Source: Semisulcospira habei
Lineage: Eukaryota > Mollusca > Gastropoda > Semisulcospiridae
DNA length: 64,000 bases
Reading direction: 5' to 3'
Assembly (NCBI GenBank): GCA_036245525.1
Contig: BTPG01000007.1
Span: forward strand, 122,356,375-122,420,374
The position numbers and the translations under genes were made by a program. Within the stretch, counting starts at the first letter, position 1, and each line of letters begins with the position of its first letter. Shown one piece after another: positions 22,907 to 33,439 of this stretch. The notes beneath the pieces were generated by a model. That model saw nothing but the letters and a program-made list of their open reading frames with translations. It ran no database searches and had not been told where the DNA came from.

Positions 22907-23569
22907 CCGCAATTGACAACTATAATTATGCCCGCTATGTCCTACTGAACTGGGAGCAAAGAGTGCAGTGAAAGCAGACTTACCTTAATGATAAAGTTGT
23001 GGCCGTCACGTCTTTGTCCAAGGGTGCTGCTGATACGCAGATAAAGCGCAGTACATCTTAATCTGATCAGACCTACGATGCGAGTTAGATAGCAACTGAA
23101 AATACAAATCCCGGGCGTGTTGCTTTCTGAGTAGGGCTATTTTCGGCTTATCGTGCAGCAGACCGGTCACAGGGACACTACTCTGCTACTCACGTGTCGA
23201 CAAACACAGCCAATACAGCTGTATACGCCGAGTGCATTCCCATGTTTGGTGGTACGACTATTCAACTTACCTTTTTGTGTGAAAAGCTTTCTTTCATCTC
23301 CGTTTGTTCCTTTACCTGCTATACATTGCGCATTAATGTTCCGCGGTTATATAGACTAATGCTGAGCAGAAGTGTCTGTGGAAGAGGTGTTTGAACAGTT
23401 AGACGCTGAACTTCACGTTGAGTTTTCTGGTGTCAAAGGTGCTCAAGATGAATCGAATTACGGTAGAAATACATCACGCAGCCTTACTGTCATTCCCTAA
23501 TAGTTCGTAAAAACCCTCCCGCTTATCCCCTGCTCTCGTCATATACGAATTGTCATCGCTCTGGAATTA

Positions 23570-23657
23570 TTAACCTTTTGGATGTCGGTACCGTTTTTTG
23601 TCGCGAATGATTCCTGCATTAATCATCGCGACAAAAACTGCTACCGACAGCCAAACG
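23570..23657. mobile_element. TTAA palindromic element, family F, copy 1
   Basis: A short palindrome starting TTAACCTTTTGGATGTCGGT, with TTTTTGTCGCGA and TCGCGACAAAAA arms around TGATTCCTGCATTAATCA. The right end has lost its TTAA. The terminal CCCTTTG-type motif resembles piggyBac ends. Confidence 0.7.
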
Positions 23658-23659
23658 TC

Positions 23660-23930
23660 ATTTGTTTTGCGTCAATGGATCACCGACTTCATGCCTTGAA
23701 GATCCCACCGGCAGTCCCTCTAATAGAGTGAATGACAGCGGGGTTTTCAAGGCGATTGCGATGCCGATCTCTTCGTTATGATCGCGTAGCCGGTGTGGTT
23801 CCAGTGACTGAAGTAGCTGCTTCAGTACATACAGTATGAGTTCTGTTTATGTTTGCATATAAAGCTAGGTGAATCACAGCAACCTCTACATACATTTCAG
23901 ACTTAATTTTCTTTTTAAATTCACCGATCG
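23660..23930. other. no gene recognised; short repeat fragment
   Basis: The stretch near 23700-23745 (CAGTCCCTCTAATAGAGTGAATGACAG type) resembles 34037-34075 and looks like a fragment of a dispersed repeat. Confidence 0.4.
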
Positions 23931-23932
23931 TC

Positions 23933-24015
23933 CTTGATGATGATGAAACTTTATTTTTCAACGGTAAACAGTTTTGACAGAAAGCAAATCGTCATTTTAC
24001 AAACTTGCCGTTGCT
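23933..24015 (-). mobile_element. LINE 3' tail fragment
   Basis: The minus strand reads into TTAGCAACGGCAAGTTTG, a GACGATTTGC block, CTGTC, and a final AATAAAGTTTCATCATCATC. The same tail is attached to the RT fragment at 51.9-52.56 kb. Confidence 0.65.
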
Positions 24016-24194
24016 AACTTCTACAGCATAAAAAAGACAAAACTACAAAAATATAATATGTGATGCAAGATAAGCATATGCTCGTAGGTGACAAATATTA
24101 GTGTTCTGTCAGTCTGGTGCGTCTTCAAATAAGGGCTTTGATATTGGTCACGGTAACATCGTCATAAACATTCGTATCCGCCTGTAGGATATCA

Positions 24195-24450
24195 GGTTAC
24201 GTTTCCGCCAAACGACTTCTAACAACGCACGAGACCGATGTGACGGCGGATAATTAGTTCCAACCAAAAGCAAAGACAACATTCCGAACATCTCCAAGAG
24301 GCATAAATCCTCAAGAGCCCTCCGGGGCTGATGAGGACATATGGCTCTTGGGTATGTTCGGAGTGTTGTCTATGCTTCTGGTACACACTGGTTACCCGTC
24401 GTCACTTCGCTTTCGTGCGTTATTGGGAGTCGTTTGGCGTAAACGTAACC
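24195..24450. mobile_element. inverted-repeat element, family E, copy 2
   Basis: Termini GGTTACGTTT-CGCCAAACGACT and the inverted partner ending GGCGTAAACGTAACC, about 45-base TIRs. The direct flanks are TCA on both sides, a possible 3-bp target duplication. The interior hairpin (ACATTCCGAACATCTCCAAG and partner) encloses a diverged family C-like core, AAATCCTCAAGAGCCC. Confidence 0.72.
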
Positions 24451-24459
24451 TCACTACCA

Positions 24460-24487
24460 TCACACACACACACACACATACACATAC
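24460..24487. repeat. (CA)n microsatellite
   Basis: Short CA run immediately right of the family E element. Confidence 0.9.
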
Positions 24488-24814
24488 AGTAAACACAGTG
24501 TATGTACTGGTCTGTGATTTCAGCCTTTACGGCTTCACAGATCAACACAGTGTCATATTAACCGTTTTAGAATGAGAAAACCCAACGAAGAAAGAAGTAG
24601 AGCCCCCAAATGTCCCGACTAAAGAGATATAGACGAGAGTGAAGGTTAGGGGTAGAAGAGAGGTAGAAGAACAGATAAAGAACCCTAGTGTCTTGGCTCA
24701 AGACAGGTTACAGCTCAGCACAAGCAACACAACACATTTCCTTTACGCGTACACTTAATCTTTATTATATTAACTATCCCTCTTCCTTCCCTACCCAACC
24801 TCCCCACCGACCAT

Positions 24815-25290
24815 TCCCCTTCCCCTCCCCCCCCCCCCCTCTCTCCCGAAAAAAAAAAATAGAAAGGAAAAAAGGAAGAAAAAAAAGAAAACAGAGTTGA
24901 CACTACTTTTACAACATCAGCATTGCATGGAGTGGTGGAAACAAGCACTCCCCCACGCTACCGACCCTTCCCCTCCCCTCCCCCTCCTCCCCTCTCCCTC
25001 CCGAAAAAAAAAATAGAAAGGAAAAAAGGAAAAAAAAAGAAAAGAAAACAGAGTTGACACTACTTTTACAACATCAGCATTGCATGGAGTGGTGGAAACA
25101 AGCACTCCCCCACGCTACCGACCCTTCCCCTCCCCTCCCCCTCCTCTCCTCTCCCTCCCGAAAAAAAAATAGAAAGGCAAAAAAGGGGGGAAAAAAGAAA
25201 ACAGAGTTGACACTACTTTTACAACATCAGCATCATGCATGGAGTGGTGGAAACAAGCACTCCCACGCTACGCAGCACTGTTGCTTCACA
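24815..25290. repeat. tandem repeat, about 155-bp period
   Basis: Three units each contain AACAGAGTTGACACTACTTT, ACATCAGCAT, GGAGTGGTGGAAACAAGCAC, a C-rich pyrimidine tract (CCCCTCCCC type), CTCCCTCCCG and an A-rich run with ATAGAAAGG. The first unit is partial. Confidence 0.88.
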
Positions 25291-25299
25291 ACCACAATA

Positions 25300-26600
25300 A
25301 AAGTCGGTTTACAGTCCTCAGTGCTGACAGCTAAAAAAAAAACGTCTTTTACAATGTAACTGTTCATACACACGAAACCAGAAACTACACCAAGGCAGAG
25401 TGAGTAATGGATAGGTGAATAGGAATGGGACCACCGTGGTGAGTCGACGAACGCCTGTGGATCCCTCCCGTCCGGCTTCCTTTAACGGTCGTTCAGCTTT
25501 GCGGGTCTTCTCCCTCTCCCTCTTTCTGTGTTTCCCTGGCGCTTGGGTCTGGCCGCAATGGTGACCCGGCGGTTTCGCCTCCCACGCCGACAGCCGGTCC
25601 AGCGAGGCGTAGTTGGTCCCGTTGCCCGTCGGCCCTCCAACCGGTCTCGACCCCGAAAGCCAATGCAAAACAAAAGCAGGAGCCTAAACGGCCCCGTAAG
25701 TAACGTAAACCAGTGGGTCCTTATAACCAGCTAATCTCCCATACCCACCCTTGGTTTACAAAAAAACACTACCAATAACCGTTCAAGCACTTGACCCTCA
25801 CCCATGTGACACGTGCTTTCCAAACCAAAAATTACACATAAACCAAAAAAAAATGAGTTTTCAAACATTACATATAAACCTTCCTAAAAGTCTCTGCACT
25901 TCCACAACAAACCAATACAACATTTTGCTAGACAATTAAAAATAACTAATAATTAAATAGAACCAAAACAATTTCCCCTTTGCCACCCATCGCGTTCTTC
26001 CCCCCCCCCCCCCCACCCCCTCCTTTTCCCCCCACGATACTTCTAGCCCTAACACATAGTACAAAACACCCATAACAAACATGACATAACATCCGCGGGA
26101 TTTTTAAGCGCTTACCTCCTCTGAGATTCGCTACACGCACCGCTCACCCGTAGGCAAACCAACCCCAGTCTCCGGCCACCAACGACCCCGGGACTGGACC
26201 GGCGCTGTGTCACTGACACCCTTAGTCAGTCACTGAATCCCAACAGTCAGGTAAGCAGGACAACTTGATCCAACCGAGTACAGCTGCTAACTAAAATATC
26301 ATTCCCTTGCTCCCGACAAGGTACACTCGGCAGTGAACACACTGCTACATACCACTAGCTTGCCCCGCACGTGCAAAAACAAAGAACACTAGCCCGTCTC
26401 TACCAACTTGTAAACAACTCACTATTCCTGCGTGACCGGTGATTCGGCATGCATAATAGTACGCAATGTCAGACGTATCTGCTGATGAAGGTAATATTAA
26501 CTTCCCGATTTAGGAATAAGAGGCATATGTTTACTTATTTGTTTACACTTCTTTAATTTCACAATAATCGAAATAAGACGTATCCCTACTTTAAAAAAAT
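25300..26600. other. no gene recognised
   Basis: GC-rich between about 25440 and 25670, with a minus-strand open frame of about 115 codons that matches nothing I know. A poly-C tract lies near 26000. Read as non-coding. Confidence 0.4.
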
Positions 26601-26615
26601 AATGATACTTTGTGT

Positions 26616-26801
26616 TTAACTCATTCTACCCCAACACCAAAATCCTTAAAATTTGCCCCTGTGTTCTCAAGACTGCATTGCAGTGCAGGACACGGATCGA
26701 CCATGATAGTTCAAGGGTGATGCCAGAATTCTGGCATCACCCTTAAACTATCATGGTGGATCCTTATCCTGCTGTGGTGTGTCTGGGGTAGAATGAGTTA
26801 A
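26616..26801. mobile_element. TTAA palindromic element, family A, loop-deleted
   Basis: Both TTAA ends are present (CTACC subtype). The hairpin has lost the whole tip, leaving GATGCCAGAATTCTGGCATC as a perfect palindrome: about 28 bases were removed symmetrically. Confidence 0.85.
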
Positions 26802-26997
26802 CAGAAACGAACAAATCACACAAAAAAATGCATTGTTTGCACGTGCAGGGAAAAAGAAAATGACTTGCAGACTGTTTCATTACGAATTGATAACAACCTT
26901 CTGAAATATTTTATACAAATTGATTACAATCTTCTCAAACAGTTTATGCACTGAGCATATTTCTTACACAAACCATCTAGTATTATACACAGTCCCG

Positions 26998-27106
26998 ACC
27001 CAGTAAGCGAAGGTCCTCGGGTCGACGACGGCCGTAGTGGGCCCGCGCACGGCAGTGCGCGGGCCCACTGCGGCCTTCGTCGGCCCGAAGACCTTTTGCT
27101 ATTGGG
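26998..27106. repeat. GC-rich palindromic element, family D
   Basis: A long near-perfect palindrome; GTGGGCCCGCGCAC is mirrored by GTGCGCGGGCCCAC, and outer arms contain AAGGTCCTCGGGTCGACGA and its partner. No TTAA at the ends. Confidence 0.8.
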
Positions 27107-27289
27107 GATGAAAAATACTCGTAATCTGGTTGTAAATTCCTCAATGACATACCTGTAGGAAATGTCCTATAAATTACATGCACAGTAAATTATAACTTTC
27201 ATAAGAGATACTCAGAAAAAAGGATGTTAAACATAAACACAATGTAGCTTGATCTTCATGAAAAAAAAAATCCCTGTATAGCTCGCGGA

Positions 27290-27495
27290 GTAGAGTTTGG
27301 GTGTGTACTGGATATTTTCACCTTGGCATTGTGTCTCCCTTTTCAGTTTCTTAATACACTTCCAATCTGCCACACAGCTGTTGATACATACATCACTACA
27401 ATACTGTGATACTCCTATCAACAGACTAACACACGCCTCGAAAACTGCAAGCGTGTGCAAACTTCTGTGATTTTGGACCTTACGCTAGAAGACGT
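27290..27495. repeat. dispersed repeat shared with 16.33-16.55 kb
   Basis: Colinear but diverged copy; see shared blocks CCAATCTGCCACA, CTGTGATACTCCTATC, AAAACTGCAAGCGTGT and GTGATTTTGGACCTTACG. Confidence 0.6.
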
Positions 27496-27769
27496 AAGCC
27501 GGTTCAAAATCATAGACTAACACAAATTAATGGATCGTGGAGCATGTTTGTGGTCTACTAAGATCCTTGTGTTGTTGTAAACAAGATCACAGCTGATCTA
27601 ATTCTAAAAATTAAAAAAAAAGATTATTATTGTGAGGAGGAAGTCCATGGCTCTATTGCTTGTGTCGTCACTGCTACACAATTTGAGTGGGAAAAACGAT
27701 GGGTGGCGGATTCCTGATTAAAATCCCGAATATCAAACCGTGAACACTTACCCGCCTACTGTAGACTAT

Positions 27770-27981
27770 TTAAATCATTCAACCCCACGCCCGTATTTCC
27801 AAATTTTGGAGGCGTCATATAACGACTATGCACCATTTGCAGGAGATGGATCGACCATGATAATTTAAGGGTAGTGCCAGATTAGCTTGTGCCGACAGGC
27901 GCCAAGCTAATCTGGCACTACCCTTGAATTATCATGGTCGATCCATCTCCTGCTGTAGTGTGTCAGGTCTGAATGTGTTAA
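27770..27981. mobile_element. TTAA palindromic element, family A
   Basis: TTAAATCATTCAACCCC start and GAATGTGTTAA end. The hairpin is intact with GGTAGTGCCAGATTAGC mirrored by GCTAATCTGGCACTACC. The right TTAA also begins a family C fragment. Confidence 0.82.
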
Positions 27982-28045
27982 ACCTACACTGCCAGGGCAC
28001 AATGAACTGCAAGAGGCATAGACTATAGACGATATAACTGGATGT
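27978..28045. mobile_element. family C fragment, 3' of TRIM copy 2
   Basis: TTAAACCTACACTGCCAGGG then GCAAGAGGCATAGA, matching the start and outer arm of family C; the rest is lost. Confidence 0.5.
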
Positions 28046-28115
28046 CCATTAGGTCAGTCTGTCTTCAGTAAATTGAAATCTGCAAAATCGAAGCATGCAA
28101 TATCTTTTTGTCAAA

Positions 28116-29651
28116 TTACACAAGTAGTTCGTAATCTATTGTTAAATCATTCAAACCAGTTGGTGTACACGTGAGGATCCTGCCGCCCCTGCAGGCGACC
28201 CACAGGCGGCCTCTCATGTCCGTGTTGAGCGCCGTGGGCTGCACCAGCAGCGGACAGCCCGGGGACAGGTAGCGCGCGAAGCTCAGGCGCCCGTCCTGCA
28301 CGTTCACCACGTGGATGGCGTCGTTCAGCTCATCAGCCACCAGCAGCACCTCCTGGACGCCCAGCGTGTAGAAACACACGTCCGACGGCTGGCACGGCGC
28401 TACAGGCGGGCTGTACGTGGCTATGGCGTCCGGCTGTGGGCGTCGGTACAGCTGCACTCTGCGCTTGAAGTCTGGTGACTTCCCTTCCTCCAGCACCACA
28501 AACAGCTGCTCGCTGGCGTCAACGTCGAATGCACGATGAGCGGCACAGTGCAGGGTGAAGACGGGTGTCTGTTCTGTTTCAAAAGGATTCTCTGATACAA
28601 TCTTTGTTGTGTTAACAGTTGCTTTCCCTTTCAGAGCGTTTTCTAATCTGAAAAATCTGATCATGTCTGTTTCACATTTCTTGGCATAGGTACCAATTGC
28701 TTCTTTCTTAGGTATCAAATTCATTGTCTTACCATTCTTCCTTCTCACCCTCGTCACTCTCACAGGGACATCAGTCTCATAGTTCCGCGCGTAGAGAGAC
28801 TCACCGACAGCGTTGAACAACTCTGAAGCAGCGTCATTACGCAACATGTACGGCTCATACGACACATACACATTGTCATCAGTCAGGGGACACACGTGAT
28901 AAACGTCAGTGTCTTGATCCTCCCGACATCGGAATTGCTCCACCACGGTCACTTCACGCGCTGACACCGCCATCACCATCTTGGCCACACTACCCAGGTA
29001 GTCACGCATGCGCTGTAACGTGGCGTCGGGTGTGGCGCTGAAGCGACAGACAGGACGACTAACAGCCTTCACCCAGCTTGCTGTCAGCGTGTCGAGTATT
29101 GCATCAGTAGTTGTGTCCACACTGGCCAGAGCTTCCTCAGCCATCTTGTCTGCTGCTGCCTTCAACGTGTCTCTCCTGTCGAGGATGGTCTGCTTGACTG
29201 CATCACGTTTGTCTTCTAAGGCCACTTGTTCCTTTGATACTGGCACAGCTGACTCCAGAATGTTGTTTGTGGAATGTGCCAAATGATCAGCTAATTTGCA
29301 CTTTAGGCAGATGGGAACATCACAGTCTTTGCAAAATAACTCAAGTTCTCTAGACGCATGTCTCATGCAGAACAGTCCATGTCTTGCTTTCTCAAGCTCA
29401 TCAGGGTCGATGTAAAAGTTGTTTTGGAAGGCAGAAACTCCACCCGGGGGCAGATCAATCAGTTTCCGGCAAGAAGGACAAAAGAAACATGAGGAAAAGA
29501 TATCAGTTAAAGTTGTCAGGTGATCTAGACATGTTTCACAGAACGTGTGAGAGCAGGGAAGCAGCTTGGGTTTCGTGAACACGTCCAGACACACGGCACA
29601 GATCAGAGATTTAGCTTTGTCCTTAGTGACTTGGCCATCACCTGTTGCCAT
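28116..29651 (-). CDS. TRIM-type RING/B-box E3 ligase-like protein, copy 2
   Basis: An open frame of 511 residues. The RING has C18, C21, C33, H35, C38, C41, C58 and C61, two residues wider between the last pairs than in copies 1, 3 and 4. The B-box has C95, H98, C107, C110, C115, C118, H123 and H126. A coiled coil follows at about 139-195. The variable middle runs about 264-352 and the NHL-like end is nearly identical to the other copies. The C-terminus is longer than in its sisters, ending in DYELLV. The ATG lies 22 bases inside an exon that starts at 29673 after an acceptor reading CTTATTTCAG on the minus strand. The predicted role is ubiquitin ligase; substrate unknown. Confidence 0.88.
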   Translation of the reverse strand: MATGDGQVTKDKAKSLICAVCLDVFTKPKLLPCSHTFCETCLDHLTTLTDIFSSCFFCPSCRKLIDLPPGGVSAFQNNFYIDPDELEKARHGLFCMRHASRELELFCKDCDVPICLKCKLADHLAHSTNNILESAVPVSKEQVALEDKRDAVKQTILDRRDTLKAAADKMAEEALASVDTTTDAILDTLTASWVKAVSRPVCRFSATPDATLQRMRDYLGSVAKMVMAVSAREVTVVEQFRCREDQDTDVYHVCPLTDDNVYVSYEPYMLRNDAASELFNAVGESLYARNYETDVPVRVTRVRRKNGKTMNLIPKKEAIGTYAKKCETDMIRFFRLENALKGKATVNTTKIVSENPFETEQTPVFTLHCAAHRAFDVDASEQLFVVLEEGKSPDFKRRVQLYRRPQPDAIATYSPPVAPCQPSDVCFYTLGVQEVLLVADELNDAIHVVNVQDGRLSFARYLSPGCPLLVQPTALNTDMRGRLWVACRGGRILTCTPTGLNDLTIDYELLV

Positions 29652-29768
29652 CTTGCAATTGTAGTTTCAGTTTCTGAAATAAGACAACACACATTATTCT
29701 CCTCTAGTGTTTGACATTTCTTACTAAGTACAGAAAAATAAGAATATATTTACAATAAATATCACATG

Positions 29769-29781
29769 GGGGGGGGGGGGG
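29769..29781. repeat. poly-G tract
   Basis: G run upstream of TRIM copy 2. Confidence 0.85.
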
Positions 29782-30097
29782 ATTCGTGGTAACTGAGGCA
29801 ATGTCATCGATATGTTGATGTATGTTGTTAAAATGCACACACAAAACAACCATTCCCGTTTATGCATGCCATGCAAACACATATTGTCCGAGCAATAGCT
29901 TATTCAGTGTTCGCCTGTCCGTATTATTATGACAGGTCCGAGCGAATGCATGTCGCTGAATTCTTTATTGAACCTATTTCCGTTGTGTTGCTGATTAGTA
30001 GACGATTATTTGGCGTGATGTAAAAAAAAAAAAAAAACAAATAGCCGTTGTTACACACCAGAGCTCAACGGTAGACTATTTTCGCTTCGTTTTCGTT

Positions 30098-30308
30098 TTA
30101 ACTTATTCTGCCCGCGACACACCACGGCCAGATATGGCTCGACCATAATAGTTCAAGGGTGGTGGCAGAATAGCTTGGCGCCTATAGGCGCCAAGCTAAT
30201 CTGCCACCACTCTTGGACTATCATGGTCGATCTGTCTCCTGAATAGTAATGCAGTCCTCAGAGGATAACTCTAAAATGTGGGTATTTCGTACCTCGGGCA
30301 CAATGTTG
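30098..30308. mobile_element. TTAA palindromic element, family A
   Basis: Left TTAACTTATTCTGCCC is present; the right end has decayed (CACAATGTTGAG). Hairpin with GGTGGTGGCAGAATAGC and partner GCTAATCTGCCACCACT, with two mismatches. Confidence 0.78.
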
Positions 30309-30362
30309 AGCAATGTACAACCAACTGTACCGTTTTCTACGTGCACAAAAGATCTGAAAGAA

Positions 30363-30477
30363 AATCCCATCTATGAAAAAACCACGCTTAGAAAAGACAA
30401 TTACAACGCATTTGTGTTGTTACAACAGACGTGTGTTGTAATTGTCATTTCTAAGCGTGTTTCCTTCTTTGCTGGGA
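30363..30477. repeat. palindromic element of another type
   Basis: Arms AATCCCATCTATG...CCACGCTTAGAAAAGACAA and the inverse, TTGTCATTTCTAAGCGTG...GCTGGGATT, around a GTGTTGTTACAAC centre. It resembles none of the TTAA families. Confidence 0.65.
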
Positions 30478-30932
30478 TTGCCTTTGTATTTATCACTCAT
30501 GGCAGTCACCTTGTTGGTCTGGATGGCAGATCTCAAAATGGCGCCAATTAAAAACGTGAATAGAACGAAATGCGGCGGGAGTCAAACAAAACAAAAAACT
30601 ACTTATCCCTGTCTGCAGTATCAAGGTGTGATTACAACAGCGAAATAAATGGCAACAGAAAGTAGTGATCCACGAATACATTCATTTATTCGTGACACTT
30701 GATATCACACAATAATTAGTTGATAAAGGTGTCATCATGCAGTAATCATTATCTGCTGCTATCGTCACTAAGTGGCAGGACTTGCAGTTTGCACTCAGCC
30801 ACGTGTTTGTGACTGCTCTTTAGCTGCAAAAATAATCCTTCATCAAGTGCCTGTGATTGACGACAAATTAGAAGTAGGCGACCGCTGCGAACTTAGCCAA
30901 GAATCTTCTGCTTGTAGCACTCCTGTCTCTCT

Positions 30933-31155
30933 TTAACTCATTCCGCACACCAAGACCGAAATCCGCAAATTTTAAAGTTGCCCCCTGAAGACTGAAAAAC
31001 ACTTCTGGAAACAGATCGAGCATGATAGTTCAAGGGTTGTGCCAGAATAGCTTGGCGCCTATGTGCCTATGTGCGCCAAGCTATTCTGGCACAACCATTG
31101 AACTATCACACTCGATCCATGTCTTGCCGTGAAGTGTCGGAGCTGAATGAGTTAA
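30933..31155. mobile_element. TTAA palindromic element, family A
   Basis: Complete. Variant arms GGTTGTGCC/GGCACAACC. The tip carries an extra CTATGTGC duplication. The right TTAA is shared with the family C element that follows. Confidence 0.82.
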
Positions 31156-31344
31156 ACCTTCACCCACTCACTGCGAGTGGACGCAGATTTTTGCGTTTTT
31201 GAATCAATGTAAATCAAGTGGTAAAGATCCCCAGCCATCAAGGGAACATAGATACAAAAGGGACACAAATTGTTTTACGCAAGAGTCCTAGATCCTGAGA
31301 ATCTATACGTCAAGAAAGTGAGTGGTGTTAGCGTTTTATGTTAA
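31152..31344. mobile_element. TTAA element, family C, degenerate
   Basis: Starts in the preceding element's TTAA (TTAAACCTTCACCCAC) and ends near TTATGTTAA. The hairpin core is reduced to CCTAGATCCTGAGAATCTA. Confidence 0.6.
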
Positions 31345-31377
31345 ATTTCATCCAGTGTTGAGACAGCCCACCTAGTT

Positions 31378-31515
31378 CTTCCTTCTGCATGTGCCTTGTC
31401 AGTCCGCGGTCAATTTTCTGATTATTCTTGACATTTCGGCGGTTCCGTAAATTTCATCCAGTGTTGAGACAGTCCATTTCGGCGGTTCCGTAAATTTCAT
31501 CCACTGTTGAGACAG
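31378..31515. repeat. tandem repeat, left part
   Basis: Units TTTCGGCGGTTCCGTAAA plus TTTCATCCAGTGTTGAGACA are repeated. The array resumes at 31.99-32.22 kb on the other side of the SINE. Confidence 0.78.
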
Positions 31516-31526
31516 TTCACTACTAC

Positions 31527-31534
31527 TTCTAATA

Positions 31535-31583
<49 letters not shown>

Positions 31584-31990
31584 CAATAATACCGTTATTC
31601 TATAGGCGCTTTTTCTCAATTTGGGGGAAATCGACTCAAAGCGCCGCGCCTGAAACCCAACACACACACACTCACGAAACAGACACGGATTTACGCCATT
31701 TAAGACAAACACAGTACAAGACAAACGAAGGGCCAGTCAGCTACTGAAGTTACAGAGATTTTTGATCGCTTGTATTTGAAATTTGTAAAGTGGCCTCAGA
31801 CCGGTACCAAAGTGGGGGGGGGGGGGGGTGGAAGAACCGGAGTACCCGGAGAAAGAACCCCCGACGGTCCGCCCGAATTAACGGTGACACTTACCAGAGG
31901 AGAAAAGTCCAACGCCTGAACCCGGTATCGAACCGCGCACCTTTGGCATTGGTGGCAGGCGCCTTAACCACTGCGCCACGGACCGCCCCT
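31527..31990 (-). mobile_element. SINE with tRNA head and (ATT)n tail, copy 2
   Basis: Same layout as the element at 21.77-22.24 kb: A box TGGCGCAGTGG and B-box-like GGTTCGATACC in the minus-strand head near 31985, body with a poly-C stretch, and AAAAGCGCCTATAGAATAAC before the (ATT)n tail. It splits a tandem repeat array. Confidence 0.75.
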
Positions 31991-32216
31991 CCTTCTGCGT
32001 GCGCCTTGACTGTCCACTGTCAGTGTTCTGATCATTTTTGACATTTCGGCGGTTCCGTAAATTTCATCCAGTGTTGAGACAGTCCATTTCGGCGGGCCGT
32101 AAATTTCATCCACTGTTGGGACAGTCCACCTACTACTTCTTCCTTCTGCTTGCGCCTTGACTGTCCGCTGTCAGTGTTCTGATCATTCTTGACATTTCGG
32201 CGGTTCCGCATCAATT
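31990..32216. repeat. tandem repeat, right part
   Basis: Units containing CTTCTGCGTGCGCCTTGACT, GTGTTCTGATCATT, TTGACATTTCGGCGGTTCCG and TTTCATCCAGTGTTGAGACA. Confidence 0.78.
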
Positions 32217-32435
32217 AGAAAAATTAGTGTATGTGGATAGGTCAGCGTATTTGACTCTTAACCTTTTTAAAGTGTGTGGCCACACCCCGCGCTGCCCCCA
32301 TTTACTTGGCGCCGTAGGGTCTTATTAGAGCGGCGAATCACACTGTGTCTTGAAACGCTAAATAATATTTGTTACTGGCGTTAGTCGGAAATCAGAGGTA
32401 GGTAAAATCGCGCATGTTTCCACGAAAACAGTGGG

Positions 32436-32587
32436 TTAACTCATTCAGCCCCGACACACCCCAACAAGACATGGACCTAGCATGATAGTTCAAGGGTGGT
32501 GCCAGAATAGCTTGGCGCCTATCATGCTCGATCTGTCTGTAGAATTGTAATCCAGTCCTTCAGAGGGCATCGGGCAGAATGTGTTAA
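32436..32587. mobile_element. TTAA element, family A, one hairpin arm deleted
   Basis: Both TTAA ends are intact. The left arm continues to GCTTGGCGCCTATCATGCTCG, so the second arm has been lost down to its outer part. Confidence 0.8.
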
Positions 32588-33200
32588 AGGCCCCGATAAA
32601 CATGCGATATCGCATGTTTGCCCGGGCTTTTAATTCACCGTTTTCGTCGAATCGCGTGCAGTTTTGGCCTACTTCTAGCAGAAACAGTGAGATATGCAGA
32701 GCGAGAGGTGTACTGCCACAGCGGTAAGACGATGCGCCATCGAACGCCCTGTACACTAACGAGATCAGCTGGTTTATCAGGGCCGAATGAAAGTTGCAGT
32801 GTACGTGGTTCTACCTTGACAAGCTGGGTTTCTCTTGCGAACTAAATCCAGGGTGTGTGTGAAACCAAAGAAAGTTTGGTGCGGACACGCCAAGCTGACC
32901 TGCTTCATAGGACGTAATCTGACATAAGTACTACGTTTTGATTGAAGTCGCAACCGAAAAGAAAAGCATCAGTGGCCTGTTGGTTTCTGAGTAATTCTAT
33001 TTTCGGTTTCTATGCTTTAAACCGGACACAGGGACACTACCCTGCTGTGCTGTTTGATCCTAGTATTTTATTCCCATGTGGGCTGAGCTAGATGTGGCTT
33101 AGAAATGGGTAGGCTTTCTGCTGTTGCAAAGCTATTCGTTTTCCTCCGTTTGCACGCTTCTTAGTATTCGCTTTCTGATGTATTTGTAAATGGACTAATG

Positions 33201-33201
<1 letters not shown>

Positions 33202-33292
<91 letters not shown>

Positions 33293-33296
33293 GTGC
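33202..33296. repeat. (TG)n microsatellite
   Basis: TG run with one GCGT interruption near the end. Confidence 0.95.
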
Positions 33297-33439
33297 TTGT
33301 GGAAGAGGCGTTTGAACGACTAGCAGGGCCTTGAACTTTCAGTGTTTGTGACAGCCACATGACAGTGCCGAATACATTTTGAAAAGAAATACCGTGTACG
33401 CTATTAAAGAAAACAAAGGCTCTCTGTAATACTAATGTA

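Noticed and set aside
25318..25668. 116-codon minus-strand frame in a GC-rich patch
   Set aside because: Low-complexity basic sequence, no homology I can name.
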